Position numbers and translations under genes: made by a program. A stretch of 64,000 nt of DNA from NCBI GenBank assembly GCA_951802115.1, contig CATOPL010000006.1, forward strand, positions 62,001 through 126,000, given 5' to 3'. Positions 1-9,062 of the stretch are shown here, piece by piece. The DNA is from an uncultured Lachnospiraceae bacterium. GTDB taxonomy: Bacteria; Bacillota; Clostridia; Lachnospirales; Lachnospiraceae. How positions within the stretch are numbered: the first letter of the stretch is position 1; each line of letters begins with the position of its first letter. A model generated the notes under the pieces. The model made no database searches. It was not told where the DNA came from and saw only the letters and a list, made by a program, of their open reading frames with translations.

Positions 1-1
1 T

Positions 2-988
2 ACCCGTGTGCGCAAAACGCAGGGAACCGGTCTGGGTATGACGATAAGCAAATATATTGTAGATGCCATGGGCGGAACGATTGAGGTGGCCAGCGAACAG
101 GGAAAGGGAACAGAGTTTCATGTGGTCCTTGATTTTGAACAGGCAGATACGTCGGAAGCGGAAATGCTTCTTCCTGACTGGAGTATGCTGGTGGTGGACG
201 ATGATGAGCAGTTATGTCTCAGCACAGTAGACGCCCTGGAATCGATCGGCGTAAAAGCAGAGTGGACTCTGGACGGCGAGAGCGCTGTCCGGATGGTAGA
301 AAAGCGTCATAAAGAGAACCGGGATTATCAGGTAATTCTTCTCGACTGGAAACTTCCTGGTATGGATGGAATCCGTACAGCGCAGGAGATACGCAGACAT
401 TTGGGAGATCAAATTCCGCTTCTTCTGATATCCGCGTATGACTGGAGCGAGATCGAAAAGGAGGCGCAGGAAGCAGGGATTAATGGCTTTATCTGTAAAC
501 CGCTGTTCAGATCGACATTGTTTTACGGTCTCCGTCCATACGCAGGTCAGAAAGGTGAAAGGAACGAGGATTTGGAGGACAAGCCGACGCTTTCGGGTAA
601 AAAGATTCTCCTTGCTGAGGATAATGACCTGAACTGGGAGATCGCAGAAGAACTGTTTAGTGAAGAAGGGCTGGACCTTGAACGTGCGGAGAACGGTCAG
701 ATTTGTGTGGAAATGTTCCAACAGTCAGACGAACACTATTATGATGCGATTCTTATGGATATCCGGATGCCGGTAATGACCGGATATGAAGCGGCGTGGG
801 CAATCCGCGGGCTGACGCGTAAGGATTCAGACGTTCCGATTATCGCCATGACTGCAGATGCATTTTCAGAAGATGTGAAACGATGTCTGGACTGTGGCAT
901 GAATGCGCATGTATCGAAGCCGATTGATGTGCAGGAAGTGATGCGTCTTCTGGAGAAATTTATAAATCAAAAGGACAAAGACGTTTAG
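2..988 (+). CDS. Hybrid sensor histidine kinase, C-terminal part with two receiver domains
   Basis: The gene is cut by the left window edge; the frame is open from base 2. The first residues are the end of a HATPase domain, with the G2 box GTGLGM followed by the usual closing strands. A first receiver domain follows (VVDDDE acidic cluster, phospho-acceptor Asp in LLDWKLPGMDG, Lys in CKPL). A second receiver domain comes after it (LAEDND, Asp in LMDIRMPVMTGYEA, Lys in SKPID). This is the layout of a membrane or cytosolic hybrid kinase that passes phosphate through two receivers. No Hpt domain follows, so any downstream phosphotransfer partner is elsewhere. The sensory part lies outside the window, so the signal is unknown. 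A hairpin terminator follows the stop. Confidence 0.9.
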   Translation, partial: TRVRKTQGTGLGMTISKYIVDAMGGTIEVASEQGKGTEFHVVLDFEQADTSEAEMLLPDWSMLVVDDDEQLCLSTVDALESIGVKAEWTLDGESAVRMVEKRHKENRDYQVILLDWKLPGMDGIRTAQEIRRHLGDQIPLLLISAYDWSEIEKEAQEAGINGFICKPLFRSTLFYGLRPYAGQKGERNEDLEDKPTLSGKKILLAEDNDLNWEIAEELFSEEGLDLERAENGQICVEMFQQSDEHYYDAILMDIRMPVMTGYEAAWAIRGLTRKDSDVPIIAMTADAFSEDVKRCLDCGMNAHVSKPIDVQEVMRLLEKFINQKDKDV

Positions 989-1008
989 AAATAAAATAAA
1001 GTTGTTGG

Positions 1009-1062
1009 GAACAGCCAGGGCTGGCGAAAAACGCTGCTTTGGCTGTTCTTTTCCTGTTTTTG
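1009..1062 (+). terminator. Rho-independent terminator after the hybrid kinase
   Basis: A 9-bp stem (GAACAGCCA at 1009-1017 pairing with TGGCTGTTC at 1040-1048) is followed by two T-rich runs (TTTTCCTGTTTTT). It lies 20 bases after the kinase stop. Confidence 0.85.
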
Positions 1063-1137
1063 ATAAAATTGTTCACAAAACAAACATAATTAACTGTTAT
1101 AATAGCGGCAATATCGAAAAAGGCAGGGACAGCTGGA

Positions 1138-1818
1138 ATGGAGAAACTGAAAATACTGGTGGTCGATGATGAAAGCCGTATGCGAAAACTGGTGCGGGAT
1201 TTTCTGGTGAAGCAGAATTATGAGGTGCTTGAAGCCGGTGACGGGGAAGAAGCTGTGGATATTTTTTTTGAAGAAAAAGAGATCGCGCTGGTGCTGCTGG
1301 ACGTGATGATGCCGAAGATGGACGGGTGGCAGGTATGTCGGGAGATCCGCAATTATTCTAAAGTGCCGATTATCATGCTGACAGCAAAAGGAGACGAGCA
1401 GGATGAATTGCAGGGATTTGATCTGGGTGTGGACGAGTATATTACCAAACCATTCAGTCCCAAAATTCTTGTAGCCAGAGTGGAGGCAATCCTGCGCAGG
1501 GCGAATCTGCTGACCAGTGAGGATGTGATTACGGTGGGCGGAATCGAGTTGAATAAAGCGGCGCATCAGGTGAAGATTGACGGGCAGGATGTGGAACTCA
1601 GTTATAAAGAATTCGAACTGCTGGCTTATTTTATGGAAAATCAGGGTCTGGCATTGTCCAGAGAAAAAATACTTAATCATGTCTGGAACTATGATTATTT
1701 TGGAGACGCCAGAACTATTGACACTCATGTAAAGAAATTAAGAAATAAGTTGGGAGAGAAAGGGAATATGATCCGGACTGTCTGGGGACTGGGCTACAAA
1801 TTCGAGATGAACGAATAA
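1138..1818 (+). CDS. OmpR/PhoB-family response regulator without an adjacent kinase
   Basis: The 226-residue protein has an N-terminal receiver domain (VVDDES, phospho-acceptor Asp in LLDVMMPKMDGW, Lys in TKPFSPK) and a C-terminal winged-helix DNA-binding domain (residues about 130-224, with RTIDTHVKKLRNKLG and the terminal VWGLGYKFE). It is a cytoplasmic DNA-binding regulator. A TATAAT at 1098-1103 lies upstream but no good -35 is visible. No histidine kinase lies next to it, and the following gene is convergent. A kinase lacking a regulator sits at 17786-19297, so the two may be a separated pair. That pairing is inference. Confidence 0.92.
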   Translation: MEKLKILVVDDESRMRKLVRDFLVKQNYEVLEAGDGEEAVDIFFEEKEIALVLLDVMMPKMDGWQVCREIRNYSKVPIIMLTAKGDEQDELQGFDLGVDEYITKPFSPKILVARVEAILRRANLLTSEDVITVGGIELNKAAHQVKIDGQDVELSYKEFELLAYFMENQGLALSREKILNHVWNYDYFGDARTIDTHVKKLRNKLGEKGNMIRTVWGLGYKFEMNE

Positions 1819-1872
1819 AAGCGACAGGAGCATGTGCATTATCACAGATGTTGCAGTCTGGCAGTCTGTTTG

Positions 1873-3414
1873 TCATGTGTACAGATGAAAGCTGAACAGC
1901 CATGCGATCAGGATGCGCAGAGCGCTGGTCAGAAAACGGGAGGTCAGTATGGAAGAAACTCCGACTTTGATGGTGTCCTCTCTGGCCTGTGCAAGTCCCA
2001 GCCCGACAGGTATAAAATCACACGCAGCCTGTGTATTGACGGCAAACAGAGCGGGAAGCGCAAGCGATACCGCAATGTTTCCATTTCCGATCTGCGTTCC
2101 GATGATGGTTCCTATGACCTGCGCGATGATGGCGCCCGGAGCTAGAATCGGAGAAAGAAGCGGAAAAGATATGAGGACGCCCAGAAGAAGGAGTCCGAAA
2201 ATATTGGAACTCAAAGGAGTGAGCTGTGCGGCAATCCATGCGTTCATTCCGGAACACTCCACAACTGCGGTCAGCAGAGAAACAAAACCCATTAAGGGCA
2301 GCAAAGTGTGCAGGATTGTATGAACACTGTCCTGGGAAGCCTTATAAAACAGACCACATCCTTTTCCGATACGGGAAAGAAAACCGGTCCACAGACGCGT
2401 GAGGCAGAAAGCGAAGTCCGGACATTGCACAGAATGTTCAGCATTCTGATTCTCAGTGGGAAAAATACAATCAGCAGATACATCAGATACATAAATATCT
2501 TCTGTGATATAGCGGGCGAGGGGCCCGCTTTTTCCTGCGGGCAGAAGATTGACGGTGGGAATTCCCTTTTTGGGATAAATTCCACAGCGCAGGGTTCCGC
2601 CGCAGTCAATGACTGCCAGAAAAATTTCTTCATCCGGTACTGTGGATGAAAAACCGTTTACCGAAGTACATCCGGTCAGTTTTTCAATCTTATCCACAAC
2701 ATCTGGCCGGATTCCTCCTGTTATATAGATCAATTTATTGCGCTGTTGGTCCGGTTTTATGGTCAGTGGCCCGCCGTAACCGCTTTTTCCGGCTGTAATA
2801 CGGATTTCATGCCATAAATGTCCGGCAGAAGAATCTTTGGAATCCGGGCAGGGGGCAGATGGTTTTTGCAGATTGGGCTGATCCGGGAGCGTGAGATGCA
2901 TTTTCCGGGAATAGTAGACGGTGGTACAGTCTGTAATGACCCCACAGATAAAATTGGCGACGATTCCGGCCGCCAGATAGCGGATGGCAAGCGGATGGAC
3001 AGAATATCCAAGCTTTTCGACGCCGCGGGCAATTCCCAGCCAGATAAACAGTTCGGAAGAGTTAATATGAGGAAAGACACCGCTGCTTGTATGGCAGAAA
3101 AAAGAGGCACAGGCAAAATAAGAAGGTTTATCCTTTTCAGACATAAAACGTCCCAGCGTGAGGGCAGAAGGATTGCCGAGAAGGACGGCACCAAAAAAAG
3201 GAATCAACATATATTTCAGCAGCAGATGCCGGGAAGCCAGCACTGCTGCTTTTTCTATGAACCGGGAAGGAATCATTCGTATCATTGCATTGGTCAGGAT
3301 CAGAACCATGAAAATCGCTGGTATAAGATCCATGCACCAAGAGACCAGAAACTCTCCCCCATAGGAAAATAGTTCTGTAAAAAATGTAATCGTGTTCTCA
3401 ATTAAAACAGTCAT
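1873..3414 (-). CDS. Fused glucitol/sorbitol-family PTS membrane protein (EIIC + EIIB + second EIIC part)
   Basis: The 513-residue product joins two proteins that are separate in the facing operon. Residues about 1-180 match SrlA/EIIC (membrane segments, NPSALTLGRFM, CHTSSGVFPHIN). Residues about 200-300 match the EIIB part of SrlE ([46 protein letters not shown]). Residues about 340-513 match the C-terminal membrane half of SrlE ([22 protein letters not shown]). The start is the ATG at 3414, which has AGGAG nine bases upstream; a longer GTG start at 3447 would fall at the expected transcript start. Known family role: uptake and phosphorylation of a hexitol. No IIA partner is fused, so it probably borrows SrlB from the facing operon. 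Substrate is uncertain. Confidence 0.88.
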   Translation of the reverse strand: MTVLIENTITFFTELFSYGGEFLVSWCMDLIPAIFMVLILTNAMIRMIPSRFIEKAAVLASRHLLLKYMLIPFFGAVLLGNPSALTLGRFMSEKDKPSYFACASFFCHTSSGVFPHINSSELFIWLGIARGVEKLGYSVHPLAIRYLAAGIVANFICGVITDCTTVYYSRKMHLTLPDQPNLQKPSAPCPDSKDSSAGHLWHEIRITAGKSGYGGPLTIKPDQQRNKLIYITGGIRPDVVDKIEKLTGCTSVNGFSSTVPDEEIFLAVIDCGGTLRCGIYPKKGIPTVNLLPAGKSGPLARYITEDIYVSDVSADCIFPTENQNAEHSVQCPDFAFCLTRLWTGFLSRIGKGCGLFYKASQDSVHTILHTLLPLMGFVSLLTAVVECSGMNAWIAAQLTPLSSNIFGLLLLGVLISFPLLSPILAPGAIIAQVIGTIIGTQIGNGNIAVSLALPALFAVNTQAACDFIPVGLGLAQAREDTIKVGVSSILTSRFLTSALRILIAWLFSFHLYT

Positions 3415-3453
3415 GTGTCGATTCTCCTGATCTGATATCTTTTTCACAATCCC

Positions 3454-3482
3454 AATATAACATATTTACGGTGGATTTCCAA
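3454..3482 (-). promoter_or_regulatory. Sigma-A-type promoter of the fused PTS gene
   Basis: On the minus strand TTGGAA (3477-3482) and TATATT (3454-3459) are separated by exactly 17 bases. The predicted transcript start is near 3447, which favours the ATG start at 3414. Confidence 0.7.
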
Positions 3483-3619
3483 TGTCGGGAAAAAGAATGT
3501 ATTAATTTTGACTAAAAAACAGGTTAATATGCATTTAGACAAAGCAAAGTACACATGGCCAGGTGACTTGAAGAAAAAGTCTGATACACGATCACAGGTT
3601 CTGAAAGGAGAAACGAATC

Positions 3620-4081
3620 ATGAACATCATCCCGCTGATTATCCTGTTTTGCATTGCATTTGCACTGCAGTATCTTTTGACTTTTCTGCAGATGAGAAGT
3701 TTTATGAGTTCTTACAGAGAACTAAGGCAGAAAGGACGTGTGGCAATCGGAAAGGCCAGAGGCGCTTTTCGGGCCGGCGCGATTGCAATGTTTGCTATTG
3801 ACGGAAGCGGAACGATTCTGGAAGGAAATTACATGCAGGGTGTGACTGTATTTGCCAGGGTCCGGTCGTTGAGAGGATTTGAAGGAATGGACGTGGGAGC
3901 GTTACAAAGAAAAGATTGTGAGAGGAGACATCTTGCGAAGCCAATCACAAAGGCAGTGTTGGAAGCGTCATCCAATTATCGGATTCTGATGTCAGGAGGA
4001 GAACTCACGGAAGAACCGGCACCGCTTGTCAGGGCGGCCAGTGCGCTGAAGCGTCTGGCTTTACCGCGTACGGAACTATAA
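3620..4081 (+). CDS. gutM: GutM-like glucitol operon activator
   Basis: A 153-residue protein with one N-terminal membrane segment (residues about 2-20) and a GutM-like body (RGAFRAGAIAMFAID, then an ARVRSLRGFEGMD region). GutM family members accompany sorbitol PTS operons and act as positive regulators; the biochemical mechanism is not evident from sequence. The start has AAAGGAG eight bases upstream. It is the first gene of the + strand sorbitol operon and ends 15 bases before srlA. The upstream region has TTGACT at 3508-3513 but no convincing -10 at the right distance, which would suit an activator-dependent promoter. Confidence 0.85.
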   Translation: MNIIPLIILFCIAFALQYLLTFLQMRSFMSSYRELRQKGRVAIGKARGAFRAGAIAMFAIDGSGTILEGNYMQGVTVFARVRSLRGFEGMDVGALQRKDCERRHLAKPITKAVLEASSNYRILMSGGELTEEPAPLVRAASALKRLALPRTEL

Positions 4082-4096
4082 TTTAGGAGGTTTTTT

Positions 4097-4636
4097 ATGA
4101 ATGTTATTGTAAATGCAGCGGAAGGTTTTATGGGACTGTTTGATGCAGGCGCACTTACTTTTGTCAACTGGGTTTCTACGATTGTACCTAAAGTACTTCT
4201 GCTACTGGTGTTTATGAATGCACTGATTGCGCTGATCGGACAGGAACGGATCAATAAATTTGCAAAAGTATGTTCGGGCAATGTCATTATGGCCTATGGC
4301 GTGCTTCCGTTTCTCTCTGCGTTCATGCTTGGCAATCCAATGGCGCTGTCGATGGGGAAATTTCTTCCGGAAAGAATGAAACCAAGCTATTATGCATCAT
4401 CTACTTATCACTGTCATACCAACAGCGGAATGTTTCCGCATATCAACGTAGGTGAGATTTTTATCTATCTTGGCATTGCGGACGGTATCACAACGCTGGG
4501 ACTGAGCACTACACCGCTGGCGATCCGTTACCTGCTGGTTGGTCTGGTCATGAATTTCTTCGCGGGCTGGATTACGGATTTTACGACCACCTTTGTAATG
4601 AAGCAACAGAAGATTGAACTGAAAAACACAATATAG
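4097..4636 (+). CDS. srlA: PTS glucitol/sorbitol transporter subunit IIC
   Basis: This 179-residue integral membrane protein has the EIIC-gut signature: an N-terminal amphipathic stretch, several hydrophobic segments, [32 protein letters not shown] and the terminal [12 protein letters not shown]. Together with SrlE it forms the sugar channel of the sorbitol phosphotransferase system, and SrlB supplies phosphate. AGGAGG stands upstream of the ATG. The N-terminal third of the divergent fused protein at 1873-3414 is a paralogue. A 340-bp repeat array separates it from srlE, whereas such subunits are normally tightly linked. Confidence 0.92.
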   Translation: MNVIVNAAEGFMGLFDAGALTFVNWVSTIVPKVLLLLVFMNALIALIGQERINKFAKVCSGNVIMAYGVLPFLSAFMLGNPMALSMGKFLPERMKPSYYASSTYHCHTNSGMFPHINVGEIFIYLGIADGITTLGLSTTPLAIRYLLVGLVMNFFAGWITDFTTTFVMKQQKIELKNTI

Positions 4637-4658
4637 TACATAAACAGCATCGCTGCGA

Positions 4659-4987
4659 GCGGAACTCAAAAACAGCATGGCCGGGAACAGTGCGCAGAGA
4701 AGTTTCAGGAAGCCGGAGGCGCAAGGAAACTGCTCTGGGAAGGAAAGGCACTGTGAGAGGAGATGCGGAACTCAAAAACAGCATGGCCGGGAACAGTGCG
4801 CAGAGAAGTTTCAGGAAGCCGGAGGCGCAAGGAAACTGCTCTGGGAAGGAAAGGCACTGTGAGAGGAGATGCGGAACTCAAAACAGCATGGCCGGGAACA
4901 GTGCGCAGAGCAGTTTCAGGAAGCCGGAGGCGCAAGGAAACTGCTCTGGAAGGGAAAGGCACTGTGAGAGGAGATGCGGAACTCAAA
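4659..4987 (+). repeat. Three-copy tandem repeat (106, 106, 105 bp) with internal hairpins, between srlA and srlE
   Basis: Copies begin with GCGGAACTC at 4659, 4765 and 4871; a fourth start at 4976 is cut after 12 bases. Copies 1 and 2 are near identical; copy 3 has one A fewer in an A-run and a few substitutions. Each copy can fold into a nested hairpin: ACAGTGC with GCACTGT outside, AGAGCAGTTTC with GAAACTGCTCT inside. The inner stem is perfect (11 bp) in copy 3 and has one mismatch in copies 1 and 2. The array is open in the srlE frame, but its translation is Arg/Glu/Lys-rich and unlike any PTS protein, and srlE has its own ribosome site after the array. It is therefore probably transcribed but untranslated. 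Confidence 0.9.
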
Positions 4988-5001
4988 TTAGGAGAGAACA
5001 G

Positions 5002-6033
5002 ATGGCAGAATATAGGGCAATTAAAATAGAGAGAGGAAGCGGAGGCTTCGGCGGACCACTGACGGTTATGCCTAAAGAAGGAAAAGACAAAGTAGTTTTT
5101 ATTACAGGAGGAGGCGCGGAGCCGGATATTATTGAGAAGATCGTGAAGATGACCGGCTGTACGGCTGTCAATGGATTTAAGACGTCAGTGCCGGACGAAG
5201 AGATTTTCCTGGTTGTTATTGACTGCGGCGGCACGCTGCGGTGTGGAATCTATCCGCAGAAGCGGATCCCGACAGTCAACATCATGCCGGTTGGGAAGAG
5301 CGGTCCACTGGCAAAATTTATCACAGAGGACATCTATGTTTCTGCAGTTGGTCCGGATCAGATCAGTGCGGCGGACGGATCAGAAGCGGTTTCACCAGAC
5401 AGAGCGGCGGAAACAGAAAAAGAGCCGGAAACAAAGGCAGAACCGGAACGCAAATTTAAGTACAGTACAGATAAAAAAGTGTCCGAGACGCTTGGAGAGA
5501 CCAGCAAGTCCAGCATTATCCAGAAGATCGGTATGGGCGCCGGAAAGGTGGTGAATACCCTTTACCAGGCCGCGAGAGATGCGGTACAGTCTATGATTAC
5601 GACGATCCTGCCGTTTATGGCGTTTGTGGCCATGCTGATCGGAATTATCCAGGGTTCCGGCTTCGGAGACTGGTTTGCAAAGCTTCTGGTACCCCTGGCA
5701 GGAAACGGGGTAGGTCTGGTCATTCTTGGTTTTATCTGTTCCATTCCGGTGCTGTCGGCACTGCTTGGACCTGGAGCGGTTATTGCACAGGTTATCGGTA
5801 CGATGATCGGCGTAGAGATCGGAAAAGGAAACATCGCACCAAGTCTGGCGCTCCCGGCATTGTTTGCAATTAATACTCAGTGTGCCTGCGACTTTATCCC
5901 GGTAGGACTGGGACTTGCGGAAGCGGAGCCGGAAACAGTAGAAGTCGGAGTTCCGGCGGTACTGTATTCCAGATTCCTGGTGGGTGTGCCGCGCGTACTG
6001 GTTGCATGGGTAGCGAGTATCGGGCTTTATTAA
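5002..6033 (+). CDS. srlE: PTS glucitol/sorbitol transporter subunit IIB (IIBC)
   Basis: The start chosen is the ATG at 5002 with AGGAGAG six bases upstream, giving 343 residues beginning [15 protein letters not shown]. This matches the family; a longer frame through the tandem repeats does not. The N-terminal half is the soluble EIIB domain ([31 protein letters not shown] with the likely phosphocysteine, [17 protein letters not shown]). A charged Glu/Lys-rich linker (residues about 120-155) leads to the C-terminal membrane half ([42 protein letters not shown]). It transfers phosphate from SrlB to incoming hexitol and completes the channel with SrlA. Confidence 0.92.
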   Translation: MAEYRAIKIERGSGGFGGPLTVMPKEGKDKVVFITGGGAEPDIIEKIVKMTGCTAVNGFKTSVPDEEIFLVVIDCGGTLRCGIYPQKRIPTVNIMPVGKSGPLAKFITEDIYVSAVGPDQISAADGSEAVSPDRAAETEKEPETKAEPERKFKYSTDKKVSETLGETSKSSIIQKIGMGAGKVVNTLYQAARDAVQSMITTILPFMAFVAMLIGIIQGSGFGDWFAKLLVPLAGNGVGLVILGFICSIPVLSALLGPGAVIAQVIGTMIGVEIGKGNIAPSLALPALFAINTQCACDFIPVGLGLAEAEPETVEVGVPAVLYSRFLVGVPRVLVAWVASIGLY

Positions 6034-6130
6034 AGATAGATCAGGGTGTTTTGGAAAACGGGGATGTGGACATAAAATGCAGACTGCTAAAACTGAAATT
6101 TTATTTAAAAACTGAAAGGAGCAAAATAAT

Positions 6131-6943
6131 ATGAATACATGGTTAAATCTGGAAGGAAAGACGGTAATTGTAACTGGAGGAGCATCCGGAATCGGAAAAG
6201 CAGTGGCGGAAGAGTTTCTGAATCAGGGAGCCAATGTGGTGGTGGCGGATATGAGTCCGGAGGTGCCGAAAATGGCTTCGGATTCGGGCAGATGTCATTA
6301 CGTGGTCACAAATGTCACAGATCGCGGGAGTGTGGAACATATGGTGGAAGAAACTGTGAAAACATTTGGAAGCGTGGATATTCTGGTAAACAATGCGGGT
6401 ATTAATATTCCCAGACTTCTGGTGGATGATGCAAAACCGCAAGGGGAATTTGAACTGGATGACACCGTATTCGACAAGGTGGTAAATGTTAATCTGAAGG
6501 GTGTCTATCTGTGCGCACAGGCAGCAGGACGTGTGATGGTGGAGAAACAGAACGGAGTCATCATCAATATGTCGTCAGAGAGCGGACTGGAAGGTTCCGA
6601 GGGACAGAGCGTCTATGCGGCGACTAAAAATGCGGTAAATTCCTTTACCAGATCCTGGGCCAAGGAACTGGGAAGAAAAGGCGTCAGAGTGGTCGGGGTG
6701 GCTCCTGGAATCATGGAGGCGACAGGACTTCGCACCATCGGATATGAAACTGCACTGGCATATACCAGAGGTATTACGATTGAAGAATTGCGGGCGGGCT
6801 ACAGTAAGACTTCCACGACACCGCTTGGACGCTCCGGAAAGCTTTCGGAAGTGGCGGATATGGTATGTTATCTGAGCAGTGAGAAAGCATCTTATGTGCA
6901 TGGAGTGACTTATAATGTGGCAGGTGGAAAAACAAGAGGCTGA
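6131..6943 (+). CDS. srlD: Short-chain dehydrogenase, probable sorbitol-6-phosphate 2-dehydrogenase
   Basis: A 270-residue SDR-fold protein with the nucleotide-binding motif TGGASGIG (residues about 16-23), NNAG, a catalytic Ser in the NMSSESG region, and the catalytic pair in YAATK. In sorbitol PTS operons this enzyme oxidises sorbitol-6-phosphate to fructose-6-phosphate with NAD(P). The context (directly after srlE, before the PRD regulator and srlB) supports this substrate. AAAGGAGCAAAATAAT precedes the ATG. Substrate assignment is by family resemblance and neighbours, since SDR motifs alone do not fix it. Confidence 0.85.
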   Translation: MNTWLNLEGKTVIVTGGASGIGKAVAEEFLNQGANVVVADMSPEVPKMASDSGRCHYVVTNVTDRGSVEHMVEETVKTFGSVDILVNNAGINIPRLLVDDAKPQGEFELDDTVFDKVVNVNLKGVYLCAQAAGRVMVEKQNGVIINMSSESGLEGSEGQSVYAATKNAVNSFTRSWAKELGRKGVRVVGVAPGIMEATGLRTIGYETALAYTRGITIEELRAGYSKTSTTPLGRSGKLSEVADMVCYLSSEKASYVHGVTYNVAGGKTRG

Positions 6944-7033
6944 TCTGCGCTGAGATTTTTGTTCCGGTCAAAGTACTGCTTTTCCGGCGGCGTGATTTCG
7001 AATATAATAAAACTGAATGAGAGCAACAGGGCA

Positions 7034-7058
7034 GTCCTCCTGTATGGGGCAGGAGGAC
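7034..7058 (+). other. Perfect 9-bp stem-loop in the leader of the PRD regulator gene
   Basis: GTCCTCCTG (7034-7042) and CAGGAGGAC (7050-7058) pair perfectly around a 7-base loop, 48 bases before the chosen start of the regulator. No T-run follows, so it is not a terminator. It could protect the transcript or present an AGGAGG decoy. Confidence 0.6.
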
Positions 7059-7106
7059 CGGAACAAAAGATCAGGTTTTATGATATCAGAGCGGGGGATA
7101 TACATT

Positions 7107-9017
7107 ATGACAGCAGGAACACCGGACAGCAGGATCGCACAGATTCTGGAGATCATGGAGCTTCGCAGGACAGCGAGGCTGGAAAGTCTGGCAGATAAAC
7201 TGAAAGTCGGAACAAAGACAATCAGAAATGACATCAGGGAACTGAACCAACTTCTGGAAGACAGCGCGCTGGTGGAATCTGTATCCGGGCGGTATGCGCT
7301 TTTCGTACTGGATGAAAGGAAATTTCAGGAGACGAGACAAAGGATTTACAGCCAGAATGACTACATGAATTCGCTGACCAAGCGGTACGGGCATATCCTG
7401 AACCGACTGATGCACGAGTCGGAACCGCTGCTTATCGATGATCTGGCAGAAGAGATTTGTGTGGGCAGAACGACGATCAACGGGGATTTGAAAAAGCTGC
7501 GGGAACTGCTGGAAAGTTATCAGCTGAGGATTTCCGGCAGGACCAATACAGGGATCTGCCTGGAAGGAGAAGAATTTCAGCTTCGGCTTTTTGTTCTGGA
7601 ACAGATGTATGATCAGATATTTGAATCCTTTCTCCTGGATGATGATCTGGAAAGTATGGTGAACGCATACTGTCAGGAATATGGACTGGATTATATTACG
7701 ACGCAGTACTTTATGCGCTCTTATATATTGATGATTGATCGGGTGCTGAACGATCATCCTCTGAGCCATCTTCAGGAAAAATATCATGAACTGGAACAGA
7801 CAACGGCTTATCGTTTTGCAGAAAAAATTGTCGGGCGGACGATCGATATGTTTCAGATTGAAATTCCCATGGAAGAGATTCTGTTTCTGTCCCTGCCGAT
7901 TGCCGGAATGCGTACTCCTGTGAACAGAGGAGACGCGCAGACGCTGGAAATCAGTGAAGAGGTGGCGGAACTGGTAGTAAAGATTCTCAACAGGATCGCT
8001 TACGATATGAATTTCCATATTTCGCCGACCGATCTGCTGGACGATTTTGTATATCATATCAATTTTATGCTGAACCGGCTCAGATACCGGTTCTATATCA
8101 GAAATTACGCGCTGGAAGAGATACAGGAGAGATATCCGCTGGCGTACCGGATGGCGGAACTGGCGAAAAAGGTTATAGAGGAACAGACCAGTCTTGCGGT
8201 GGTGGACGATGAACTTGGTTTTCTTGCCTCTTACTTTAGCCTTTTTCTGGAAGAGCAGCACTATAAAAATCAGAAAGTATTCCGGATAGGGATCGTCTGT
8301 GCTCAGGGTGCAGTCTCGGGAAGACTGATTCAGGTCCGGCTGGGAAAGATGGTGTCGGATCAGACAGAGTTTGAACTGCTTTCAGAAAAAGAAGCGCAGG
8401 ACAGGAGAGATTTTGACCTGATGATTTCTACATCCCGCACCTATGAGTCAGAAACGATACCGGTGATCTGGCTGCAGGAGATTTTTGACGAAGTGGAAGT
8501 ATTGCGGCAGATTGAGCGCCTTAAGTATCTGGGAAATCTGGATATTTCCATGAAGACAGGGATTCATTCCCTGATTGCTACGATCCTGGAACCGGAACAC
8601 TTCTATGTGCTGGATCCCGGGCTTGCCTGGCTGGAGGCAGTACAGGAGATGACAGAACGGCTGATTCAGGAGGGCGTGCTGGTCCCTGGATTTAAAGAGG
8701 CGATTTTGGAACGTGAAAAGAAAAGCACCATGCTGTTTGATGAAGAGATTGGATTCCCACATCTGCAGTATGAGGGTGAAAAGATTATACTGGCAGTTGG
8801 AGTCATGGACCGCACAGGATCAGGAGTCCGTTTTGTGCTTTTTCTGGCATTACCCAGTACATCAGAGCTTCATGACGATATTCTGATACATATTTACAAT
8901 GAACTGCTGGTGATTGCTTCTGATCAGGAGCTGACGAAAGAGATTTCAAGGTTGAAATCAGGCGGTGAATTTGTTCGTTATATGATCAGAAACAATGAAT
9001 TATTTGAAAATATATAG
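7107..9017 (+). CDS. PRD-domain transcriptional regulator of the sorbitol operon (GutR/MtlR type)
   Basis: The ATG at 7107 gives 636 residues. In order: an N-terminal HTH (AQILEIMELRRTARLESLADKL, then GTKTIRNDIRELNQLL), a second HTH (IDDLAEEICVGRTTINGDLKKLRELL), two PRD-like helical regions (about residues 170-390), an EIIB-like domain (about 395-480) and a C-terminal EIIA-like domain with the potential phospho-His in EIGFPHLQ. Such proteins are switched by PTS phosphorylation and activate sugar operons. It sits inside the operon it probably controls, between srlD and srlB. The start at 7017 offered by the open frame lacks a ribosome site; the chosen ATG has a G-rich GCGGGGGA upstream, itself modest. 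Confidence 0.85.
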   Translation: MTAGTPDSRIAQILEIMELRRTARLESLADKLKVGTKTIRNDIRELNQLLEDSALVESVSGRYALFVLDERKFQETRQRIYSQNDYMNSLTKRYGHILNRLMHESEPLLIDDLAEEICVGRTTINGDLKKLRELLESYQLRISGRTNTGICLEGEEFQLRLFVLEQMYDQIFESFLLDDDLESMVNAYCQEYGLDYITTQYFMRSYILMIDRVLNDHPLSHLQEKYHELEQTTAYRFAEKIVGRTIDMFQIEIPMEEILFLSLPIAGMRTPVNRGDAQTLEISEEVAELVVKILNRIAYDMNFHISPTDLLDDFVYHINFMLNRLRYRFYIRNYALEEIQERYPLAYRMAELAKKVIEEQTSLAVVDDELGFLASYFSLFLEEQHYKNQKVFRIGIVCAQGAVSGRLIQVRLGKMVSDQTEFELLSEKEAQDRRDFDLMISTSRTYESETIPVIWLQEIFDEVEVLRQIERLKYLGNLDISMKTGIHSLIATILEPEHFYVLDPGLAWLEAVQEMTERLIQEGVLVPGFKEAILEREKKSTMLFDEEIGFPHLQYEGEKIILAVGVMDRTGSGVRFVLFLALPSTSELHDDILIHIYNELLVIASDQELTKEISRLKSGGEFVRYMIRNNELFENI

Positions 9018-9062
9018 AGAGATTCTGGAGAGTACATAAAAAAGATCAGGAGGTAAGATTTT

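Noticed and set aside
1834-2323. Short + strand frames opposite the fused PTS gene
   Set aside because: They lie inside a well-supported minus-strand gene and show no domains.
4690-5001. N-terminal extension of srlE through the tandem repeats
   Set aside because: The extension is repetitive and Arg-rich, and a good ribosome site precedes the family-typical start at 5002.
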